Of a stretch of DNA of 64,000 nt, positions 9,521 to 21,500 are shown piece after piece. Below the pieces are notes generated by a model. The model did not search any database. It was not told the DNA's origin and was given only the letters and a program-made list of their open reading frames with translations. The stretch is from an uncultured Bacteroidales bacterium (GTDB taxonomy: Bacteria > Bacteroidota > Bacteroidia > Bacteroidales > CAIXZF01). Both the position numbers and the translations under genes were made by a program. Within the stretch, counting starts at the first letter, position 1, and each line of letters opens with the position of its first letter. Where the stretch lies: positions 496,001 to 560,000 of the forward strand of contig CAIXZF010000035.1 of the NCBI GenBank assembly GCA_903923925.1, written 5' to 3'.

Positions 9521-12500
9521 TTACTTTATCAGTACAATTCTGTCAGATTTCCTTAGAATACCTGTTTTGGTTTCTACTTCTAATAAGTAGAAGTAAATGC
9601 CTGGTTTTAAACCCGATAGATCGTAGAAATTCTGGTGATCAGTTGCCTGAAGTTTTTCATTTCTCATTAACACAGCTACAACTTCTGCATTCGTATTTAA
9701 TAATTCTAATGTTACATTGCCTTCATCTGGTAAAGTGTAATTGAAGAAAAGATAATCATTGGTCGGATTAGGATAAGTTTTTACAGTGAATTCAGACTTA
9801 TAGAGAATGAGTTTCGGATAGTTGAGATAGACTTCATTGAAAGCTAAAGCATTATTGTCAGCAATTTCACTTATCCCATCAATACAAAAATTAATACTAT
9901 TCTCATTAACGTTCGTAATATCAGTTGTCTTTAATTTAATATTCAAAAGAATATCATCAGAATTTAATATCATTTCGTTCATACTGAACCATGAAATACG
10001 AAGTACGCCATCAGAGGCATTAAACAAGAGGTTGCTCTGGTCATTGCCAGAGATTAAAACATCTTCGATAGAAAATAAATTAGCAGGATAATACATCACT
10101 AATGAAATAGCTCCAGTACGGATTGCTGTATTCACTCTGATAGGTATTGCATATGAATTCATAGATCTGATTTTCAAAGCTCCTCTTGTTTCTAAAATGA
10201 TTGTAGGGACTGTTTTAACCGAAGGTGGAATGTAGTTCGCATTGATGTCGCCGACACATAAAGCATGAAAGTTATTGGTAATGTTTGAGTTAACAATATT
10301 GATATTGTTTATTTCAAATACCCAATCGCCAGCATTAAAGGAATTAATCTGGTGCACAAACCTTTTTGTTGTCATAAAGGCATCAATGGAGTTCACTGCG
10401 TTATCAGCATTTACATCAGCGGCGATTAATTTTAATCCACTTAATATTGAACCAGGAACATGAGCGAAATGTTTGAGAATCAATAATGCATCAGCTGAAT
10501 TAACGCCTCCCCATGGCTTACTGCATGCTGCTTTTACCTGATAAATTCCTGGCAGAAGATTTACAAAGGAATAATTACCATCAAAATCTGTTGTTGCTGT
10601 TGATATTTGCGTCGTTCCCTGAAAAAGTTTAACAGTAATATTATTCATGATTGTTCCAGCTGCGTTAAGATAAGTTACTTGTCCCGCAATACTGAAAATA
10701 TTAGAAAGCACATTAACTGAGACTAAGTCGTTTCCGGTACATCCTGAGTTGTCTGTTACTAATATAGAATACGCAGTTGTAACAGATGGAGTAGCTATAG
10801 GATTTGCAATTGTTGGATCAGATAGCGTATTTGCTGGTTGCCATGAGAAAAGGTAGGGCTCGGATCCTCCCAAAACAATCCCGTTTAATTGGACGCTTCC
10901 ACCTGAAAGGATTGTTAAATCTGTGCCTGCATTTACAGAAGGATTTGGGTTTATATTTACAGGTAAAACAGATGGAACTTCAGCGGCACAACCAGAGGCT
11001 GAGTAAATAACACTAACTGATTGCTGACCAGAGTTATTCCATGATACTGAAACATTATTTGAAGAGGATCCTCCTCCAGATGTAATGACGCCTCCTTGTG
11101 ATACATCCCAGATATAATCTGTGTTGTCGCTTTCAGTAGTATATGTTGTAATTCCTGAACCTATACATATGCTTTGTAATCCTGAAATGGAGGGTATAGG
11201 AAGAGCATTCACAATAACCTCTAATTCAGCTGGTTCCAAACCGGCACAATTACTTTCAGTGTAATTTACACGTATCCATTGAGGGCCAAATGAATCCCAT
11301 CTGACAGTTGCGGAACTACTTGAGGAAGTTCCTCCATTGATTATTACTCCACCAGGGGAAATCGTCCATATGTAGTTTGTTTTTCCAGATTGTGTCTGGT
11401 AGATATTATTCGCTGAATTTTCACAAACAGTTGATGGTCCGGCTATTGTTGGTGTTGGTCTTGGATTAATTGTAACCGGGTAGTTAGTTGGACTTGCAGC
11501 TGTGCAGCCAAACGAATTGGTATAAGTAACAGTAATTGCCCCCATTCCTGTTGCTCCCCAGGCAATGCTTTGGTTATTCCCTGAGTAAGGTCCACCTGGT
11601 ATTATTGCACCGTTACCAGAAATTGTCCAGAGATAATCGGACATACCTGTTTGAGTGGTGTAAACAGCACCTGTTGAGTAAGCACAAACAGTTGATGGTC
11701 CATTTACAACAGGAGTTGGAAGTGAGTGTACTGTTACATTGTAGTTCGTTGGATTAACAGCTGTACATCCACTGCTATTAGAGAAGTTTACACCTACGAT
11801 CTGTGTGCCTGTTGAGTTCCAATTGACAGTTACGCTGTTACTTGAGTTTGTACCTCCAGCTGTTATTGTACCGCCCCCTGAAACAAACCAGTTGTAATTC
11901 GACATTCCTGCCTGTGTAGTGTAAACGTTGGCTGCTGAATTCTTGCAAACTGAATTTGGGCCACTTAATGAAGGAATTGGCAAAGAATTTACAATTACAG
12001 CAATAATAGTAGGAGTGGGTGCTGAACATCCGTATGCATCCTGATAATTTAAACTAACTGTTTTATTACCAGAAGAAGCCCAGCTTAATGTTACAAAATT
12101 ATCAGTGGCTCCTCCTCCTGAGGTAACAACTCCAACAGGGCTTATTGACCATTGGTATTGAGTCATTCCTGGCTGCGCTGTGTATAAATTGGCAGTAGAA
12201 CCAGAGCAGGCGCTATTAGGTCCCAAAATTTCTGGTATAGGGATAGAATGAACACTAACAGCAATAATAGCAGGACTTAATGAAGAGCATCCATTTTCAT
12301 CAGTGTAGTTTACACTAACACTGCTGTTTCCTATAGTTTGCCAGCTTATTGTTGCTGTATTGCTTGTTGAATTACCTCCAGATGTAAGCACTCCACCAGA
12401 TGAAATGTTCCAGGAATAATTTGTTTTTCCAGGATCAGTGCTGTAAATATTTCCTGAAATTCCTGAACATACAGACGCTGGGCCAGTGATTTGTGGAATT

Positions 12501-15500
12501 GGGCGAGCATTTACCATCACATTGTATTGAGTTGCAGAAGTAGCATTACAGGAATTCTCGTTACTGTAATTTACACTAACAACTTGCATGCCTGGGATAT
12601 TCCAACTTAGTGTAACTGTGTTGCTTACTGATGTTCCTCCTGAAATTATTGTTCCTCCAGGACTAATATTCCACTGGTAGTTTAGCATTCCTGGTTGAGT
12701 GGTATAAACTATTGCGGTTGCGCCTTCACAAACAGAGGATGCTCCTGAAATTATTGGTTGTGGCAATGGATAAACAACAACATTGTAAGAAGATGGGACG
12801 ATTGCTGTGCAACCTTCAACATCATAATAGTTAACGCTTAAATGGTGATTCCCTGGGTTATTCCATGTAATCGTAATTGTATTGTCAGTTAAACTACCAC
12901 CAGAAACAATGCTCCCTCCGGGTGATATGTTCCAACTATAATTGGTCATACCTGCCTGAGTTGAATAAATGGATGTTCCTCCTGTTCCACATATTGTTGA
13001 AGGACCGAATATTGTTGGAACGGGCAAAGGATTTACTATTACCGGGAATCCAGGTGAATTAGATGCAGCACAACCATTTTTCGTAATATTTACAAAAACA
13101 GTTTGCTGCCCCGCCGAATTCCAGGCTACAACAACATTATTAGTTGTATTTGAACCTCCTGCTGTAATTGTACCTCCAGGGGAAACAGACCATGTGTAAT
13201 TATCCATTCCGGGGATAGTAGTGTATACATTTGAGATTGTATTTTGACATACTTCAGAAGGACCAGTTAGTACTGGATTCGGAAGTAAATTTACAAGGAC
13301 ATTAAAAACAGTATCACTAGAGGCAAAACAACCCAGGATGTTAGCATAATTTACTCTGACAGAATGAATTCCTGATTCAATCCACGTAATTGTTACTTCG
13401 CTACTTGATGAGGTTCCTCCATCAGTAATAATTCCCCCGGCAGAAATTTCCCAATTGTAATTAAACATGCCAGACTGTGTAGAATATATATTTCCAGAAG
13501 AAGGTGCGCAAACGTTGGTAGGTCCACTTAAAACAGGGACAGGTGAGGGTAAAACACTTACATTGTAATGAGCGGTAGATGTTGAGATACAACCACTTTG
13601 ATTGGTGTAAGTAACTGAAATTGTTTCAGTTCCATTTGGGATCCAATTGACTGTAATGGTGTTGTCGTTCAGACTACCACCTGATGTTACGATTCCACCT
13701 GATGTTATTGTCCAGATGTAATTACTCATTCCGGCCTGTGTGCTGTAAATATTGCCAGTAGTATTCGCACATACTACTGATGGTCCGCTTAAGGTTGGAG
13801 TTGAAATTGCATTTACGATTACATTTAATATCCCCCCATTTATTGAAGTACAGCCATTTTCATTTGTGTAATTTACACTTAATGAATGATTTCCTGGTGT
13901 ATTCCATCTGATTATAATGTTAGAACTGCTTGTTGTTCCTCCATTAATAATTGTCCCTCCCGCTGAAACTGACCATAAATAGTTTGACATTCCGGTCTGG
14001 GTAGTATAAATGGAAGGTGAGTTGTTGTTGCAAAGAACAGAAGGACCGTTAATTGCGGGTTCAGGTAAAGGCGAAACTGAAAGTCCATAGTAAGTGGACG
14101 ATGACGCAGTACATCCATTAGAATTGGTATAGTTGATATTAACTGAATGCTCCCCGGTAGTTATCCATTTTATTGTTATATAGTCGTTACTGCTTCCACC
14201 GCCAGAAGTAATAACACCTCCCGGTGAAACTATCCATGAATAATTACTCATACCGGCCTCGGTATTATAAATATTACCCGTTGAATTAACACATACGGAT
14301 GAAGGTCCCAATATTGTTGGTATTGGTAATGGGTTAATTGTTACAGGGTAAATAGCAGGATTAACTGTTGAGCATCCATATGAGTTTGTATAAGCAACAC
14401 TTAATGAATGTGTTCCGGGAGAATTCCAGACAATCGAAATATTCTGACTAATAGATCCTCCTCCTGCAAGTATAGATCCTCCTTCTGATATACTCCACTG
14501 ATAATCAGACATGCCTGGCTGAGTTGAATAAGTGTATCCATTATTTGAAAAACAAGATGCAGCAGATCCACTGATAGTTGCAACCGGCAATGCATGGATT
14601 GCGATTGTAAGACTTCCATTGTTAATGGCAGTGCAACCTGCAGAATTAGTGTAGGTTATGCCTAAAATTCCGTTCCCGGGGGCATTCCATCCAATTGTTA
14701 TTGTATTATCAAATGGTGTCCCACCAGAAATGATGGTTCCATTGGAACTGACATTCCAGTTATAATCAGACATGCCAGCCTGAGTCGAATAAATGTGGCC
14801 AGAGGAGTTTTCGCATACGTTTAGGGCTCCGCTTAAAGTTGGAGTCGGAAGTTGATTTACAGTGACTACAACAAATGCAGTATTTACAGAGGCACATCCA
14901 CTCGAATTTAAATAATTCACACTAACTGTTTTATTGCCGGAGGTTGTCCATGTAATCGTTATTGTGTTGTCATTGGTGCCTCCGCCAGATGTTACAATTC
15001 CACCTGAAGAAACACTCCAGGAATAATTGGACATTCCTTCTTCTGTTATATAAACATTGCTTATTGTTCCTGCACATACTGAAGTTGGCCCGTTTAATGA
15101 AGCAGAAGGTAATGGATTTACATAAACCGGGAAAATTGTTGGATTAATCGCCGAACAGGTATTTGACGAATAATTTACACTAAGTGTTTGTGGACCGGCT
15201 TCTGTCCAGGCGATAATTATGAAATCATCCCCCTGACCACCACCTGAAGTAACAGTACCACCTGAAGTAACGGACCATATATAATTTGATTTCCCTGATT
15301 GAGTAAAATATAAATTTCCAACAGACCCCTCACAAATAGATGTTGGTCCAGATATTATCGGTGATGGAGTGGGTACAACATAAACCGGAAGAATATATGA
15401 ATTTAATGCGTTACAACCTTGTAGGTTTAAATAATTTACACTTACCCACCTTGAACCGGATACTGTCCAATCAACCATAATATTCGGACTAAAAGGTGAA

Positions 15501-18500
15501 CCACCAGAAGTAATTACACCGCCAGGCGAAATATTCCATGTGTAATTTGTCATTCCTGTTTCAGTTGAATAAATATTTCCGCTGCTTCCTGCACACATGC
15601 TAAGTGGACCTGAAAGAGATGGCGAAGGTAAATCGTATACCTGAACGGAATAAATTGCAGGATTCTCGGCGGTGCAGCCATTAACTGTAGTATAATTAAC
15701 ACTTACTGTTTGGGCTCCTGATCCATTCCAGGTAATTGTAATACTATTACTGCCAGTTGTTCCACCATTAGTTATTGTACCACCGGATGAAACAGTCCAG
15801 AAGTAATTAAGCATTCCTGCTGAAGTGAAATAGGTGTTGAATGAAGAACTTGCACAAGCAGTTGCAGGACCCGTTATTGTAGGAGGTGGTAATGGATTGA
15901 TATTTACAGGATAAATTGTTGGAGAAGCTGCTGTACAACCATTCCCATTTGTATAAATTACAGTTACTTGTTGAGGAATAACTGAACTCCAGGTAACTGT
16001 GGCGGTGCTGCTTATTAATGTTCCACCTGAAGTAATTGCTCCACCTGAAGTAACTGTCCATATATAGTTACTCATTCCCTGTTGAGTGCTGTAAACATTT
16101 CCGCTTGCATTTACACAACCAGTATTTGGTCCTGTAATTGCCGGGACAGGAAGCGGATTTACAAAAACAGAGTAGTTAGCTTGATTAGAGTTCGTGCATC
16201 CGTTTGAATTTGTATAATTAACACTTACACTTGCAGGGCCAGTTGTATTCCATGTAATTGCTACTGTGTTGCTTGATGATGTTCCACCCTGAGTTATAGT
16301 TCCGCCTGAAGAAATTGTCCATAAATAATTAATCATTCCAGGCTCTGTTGTATAAATATTCCCCTCACTTGCAATGCATGCTGCTAAAGGACCAGAAATA
16401 CCTGGAGAAGGTAAGGCGTAAACAGTAACCGGGTATGAAACTGGGTTTATTGCCGAACAACTATTTTCATCAGAATAATTTATACTCACAGATTGAGAAC
16501 CTGCTGTATTCCATGTAACGGTTACAGTATTACTTGTGGAGGTTCCACCACCTGTAACAATGCCACCAGCAGATACCGACCATATGTAGTTTGTTTTACC
16601 TGCTTGGGTAGTATATACATTACCGTTTGTTAATGCACAAGCGCTTGCCGGGCCCGTCAATGTTGGTACAGGCAATGTGTTTACAGTTACTGGATAAACA
16701 AATGCACTTGCAGAACTACACCCATTTCCATTTGTGTAATTTAAACTAATACTTTGTGGTCCTGCTGTATTCCATGTAACTGTTACTGAGTTGCTTGAAG
16801 AAGAGCCCCCGGCAGTTATTGTTCCTCCTGGAGAAACAACCCATAAATAATTTGTCATTCCACTTTCAGTAGAGTAAATCTTTCCTGAAGAACCCGAACA
16901 GGCTGATGCGGGACCTGATATTGCTGGAGTTGCAAGACTATTGACTGTTACAGGATATATGGCAGGAGATGCAGAGGTGCAGATGCTATTGTTGTAACTT
17001 ACACTTATGTTTTTTAGGCCTGTTGTATTCCATGTTACTGTTACACTGTTACTTGTTGAAGTTCCTCCTGCTGTTATAAGGCCTCCGGGGGGAATTGTCC
17101 AGAGATAGTTACTCATACCACTTTGAGTTGTATAAACATTTCCTGACGAATTTACACAAACCGATGATGGGCCTGTTAACATTGGAACAGGCAGGCTAAT
17201 AACATTTACTGGATAATTAACTGCTGTTGCTGCTGTACAATTATTTAAATTTCTGTAGTTTACGCTTATGTTATTGGCGCCGGCAGTGTTCCATGTTACT
17301 GTAATTGTGTTGCTTGAAATGCTTCCTCCTGCTGTAATTGTACCTCCGGGGGAAACAGTCCACAGATAGTTTGTCATTCCTGATTCAGTTGTGTAAACAT
17401 TCGACGTTGTATTTGCACAAATAGAAGAAGGTCCGGCAATTGTTGGTGTTGGAAGCTCATTAACGGATACTGGATAGGTTGTTGAAGATAATGCAGAGCA
17501 ATTGTTTCCGTTAATGAAATTTACCCCGATATTTTTACTTCCAGTTGAAGTCCATGTTATTGTTACAGAATTACTTACGGAAGTTCCTCCAGCACTTATA
17601 ATTCCACCAGATGGGATGTCCCATTGATAATTGGACATTCCTCCTTCAGTTGTATAGACATTACCTGTTGAATTCAGGCAAACAGAATTTGGCCCTGTTA
17701 ACGTAGGAACTGGCAATCCGTGAACTGAAATATTGTAAATCGTTGCGGCTCCGGCCGAACATCCATTATCTGAATAATTTATACTGATTGTTTTTGAACC
17801 TGTAGTAGTCCATGTTACAGTAACAGTATTACTTCCGGATGTCCCTCCTGAAGTTATGTTTCCACCCGATGAAATATTCCAGCTATAATTACTCTTACCG
17901 GGCTCTGTTGAATAAACATTCCCTGTGGAATTAATGCAGACAGATGTTGGTCCTGATAGTATAGGTGAAGGCAATGGAATAACATTTACCGGGTATAATG
18001 TTGCACTGGATGAAGTGCATCCATTTGTATTGGTATAGCCTGCACTAACAGATTTGCTTCCTGCAGCTGTCCACGTGATAGTCGATGAATTGCTGTTTGA
18101 AGATCCTCCCGAAGTGATTAGACCTCCTGTGGAAACTGACCATGAATAATTAGACATTCCTGGCTCAGTTGTGTATGTATTTCCGATTGCATCTTTGCAT
18201 ACAGATGAAGGCCCACTCAGAACAGGAACCGGTAATGGATTAATTGTAACAGTTTTATCTGTTGGTGCCAGGGCAGTGCATCCATTAACATCATTATAAT
18301 TAACTGTTACATGACCCGTGCCACTGCCGCCCCAGGCAACATTTATAAGTTGCCCTGAACCAGTGTAAGTTCCACCGGAAACCGTCCAGGCATAAGCTAA
18401 CATCCCACCTTCAGTTGAATACGTATTTGTAATTGAACCTGTGCAAACAGATGCAGATCCTGTAATAGTTGGTACCAGGAACTGACTAAAATTCATAGAA

Positions 18501-21500
18501 ATATTGAATGGGATTGAGGTACATGAATTCAAACCAGCAATGCTTCCGGCAAAAGTATATGCTCCCTGAGGATAATTCCCATTAATCCTGAAGGGTGCCA
18601 ATGTTCCGTCTGTTTGATATTGAATGCCATCAATCAGTTGATAATCTGTTCCTAAAAGTCGAATATAAAACATCGGAGCATTCCCATGGATAACATTCCA
18701 GGCAGCACCTTGCCAGCCCGAGCCAGGTCCGTTTACTCCTAAACCAGCGTAGTACGATATTAATGCTGAGTTTGATGATGTCAGCGTAAAAGAGTTTAAG
18801 GTTGTTGGCTGAATTGGAATATTTAGATTCAAACTGTTGATGTCAAGAAAATAATATGCTAATGCGGGATTTAAACACATTGAATATCCGTTGCCAATAT
18901 TCCCATTAACCGGCACCCATGTTGATGAAATATCTGTTAAGGAATATTGTAAACTTAAGGATAGGGCTACTGGTAAAGGATCGACCGAAACATTTTTTAT
19001 TGTAGCAATCGGTGCAGAACAGAAAAATTCATTTTCGTAATTAACAGAAACGCTTTGAATACCTGGTGTATTCCATGTAACTGTTATAGAATTGGTTGTT
19101 AATCCTCCAGTTATCGAGCCTCCTGATGAAATCGACCAGGAGTAGTTTGATTTTCCGGATTGAGTAGTGTAAATTACCCCTGTTGAGCCTTCACAAGCAC
19201 TTATTATACCTGATATTGTTGGCGATGGAAGCTCATTTACTGTTATAGATTTTAAAGTCGGTGAATTAGCAGCACAAGAATTGCTGTTTACGTAATTTAC
19301 AGTAATGGTTTGTAATCCTGAAGTATTCCAGTTTACATGAATCGTATTTGAATTTTGCCCGGAAATAATGGTCCCTCCACTGGAAATTGTCCAGATGTAT
19401 GCTGTCATCCCCGCTTGCGTTGAATAGGTTACTGAAGTACTTCCTGTGCAGATTGTCCCTAAGCCTGTTATTGTTGGTACTGGAAGTGGATTAACTGCAA
19501 CATTTTTTATTGTTGGTATTAAAGCAGTACAATTATTTGAGTTTGTATAGCTTACAGAAATATTTTCAGATCCCTGATTAATCCAGTTTACAAGAATTGT
19601 ATTTGTTGAACCACCAGAAATAATGGTTCCACCTGATGAAATTGTCCAGTTATAAGCTGTCATTCCGCTTTCTGTTGAATATGACTGATTATTTGATCCC
19701 ACACAAACCGTCCCGGCACCAGTAATTGTTGGAACTGGTAAAGGGTTTACAGTCACTGCTTTGTTCGTAGCATTAAGTGAGGTACAAAGATTTTCATTAA
19801 TGTAATTTACAGTAAGACTTTGGGGTCCAGCTGTATTCCATGATATTGTTATATTATTCGTGCTGCTGCCTGATGTTATTATTCCGCCTGAAGATATTGT
19901 CCAGGTGTAACCTGACATGCCTGATTCTGTGGAATAACTTATTGAAGTGGCCCCTTCGCAGGCATTGGCCTGGCCAGTTATAGCAGGTATTGGTAAAGCA
20001 TTAACTGTAACGTTTTTCATTGTAGAGCTAGTTGCTGAGCAACCCAAAATATTGTTATAATTAACACTAACTGTTTGAGCTCCGCTTGTATTCCAACTCA
20101 CAGTAATAGCGCTTGTTCCGTTTCCTGAGGTAATTGTGCCACCCGATGATACGCTCCAGCTGTAAGAACTCATCCCGGATTCTGTGCTGTAACTATTTCC
20201 GGAACTTCCAATACAAACAGATCCGGAGCCATTTATTGTTGGAGTTGGCAATGGATTAACTGTTACATTTTTTATACTTGCAGTGGATGCTGAACAAGAA
20301 TTTAAATTTGAATAATTTACTGTAACTGTTTGTAAACCAGGCATATTCCATGTTACTTGTATGCTATTTGTGTTTCCTCCTGAAGTAATTACACCACCTG
20401 CAGATATCAACCAGTTATAATTTGCCATTCCTGATTCAGTTGAGTAAGTATTTGCAGTTGATCCGACACATGCAGCTGATGAACCACTGATTGCAGGTAC
20501 TGGAAGTGGGTACACAGTAATATTTTTGATTGTTGGCAATGAAGCATTGCAATTGAAACTGTTTGAATAATTTACGCTCACAGTTTGAGCAGCTGCAGTA
20601 TTCCAGCTTACTATGATTGCATTTGTTCCACTTCCTGAGGTTATTGTTCCACCTGATGAAACCACCCAGACGTAATTTGACATTGCTGCTTCAGTTGAAT
20701 ATGTAATTTCCGATGCACCCTGGCAGCAGCCCGAAATTCCTGTAATTGTTGGTACTGGAAGAGGGTTAACTGTAATGCTTTTACTGCTGGGAGTGGAAGC
20801 TGCGCAACCATATGAATTACTGTAGTTTGCTGTAATTGTTTGCGCGCCGGTGGTATTCCATGATACTGAAATACTATTTGTGCTTCCTCCTCCTGTTATA
20901 GTTCCTCCTGAACTAATTGTCCAGGAATAAGCACTCATTCCTTCTTCCGTTGTGTATAAAACTCCGCTGTTCCCGGCACAAACTGAAGCTGAACCAGTAA
21001 TTGTTGGAATTAGAACCAGATTAACTGTTACCCCTTTATTTACTGCCGACGCTGCACTACAGCCATTCTGGTCTGTGTAATTTACAGTAATGTTCTGTGC
21101 CCCGTTTGTATTCCAGTTAACTGTAATAATATTCGTATTCTCTCCTGAGCTTATCGTACCCCCGGATGAAATTGTCCAGGTATATCCTGTCATTAAAGCC
21201 TCAGTTGCATACGTTACTCCTGTTGCACCGGCACAAACGATTGCAGCACCAGTGATAGTAGGAACAGGTCGGGCATTAACAGTAACATTTTTCACTGTAG
21301 CAGATGTAGCAGTACATAAATCTGAGTTGATGTAATTTACTGAAACTGAATTAGCTCCAGCTGTATTCCATGTAACAGTTATATCTTTACTTCCTGAACC
21401 AGCTGTTATACTTCCTCCACCTGAAATTGTCCAGTTGTAAGCTGTCATTCCAGCCTCTGTTGAATAGGTTACGCCTGCTGACCCCGCACAGGAAACTGCC

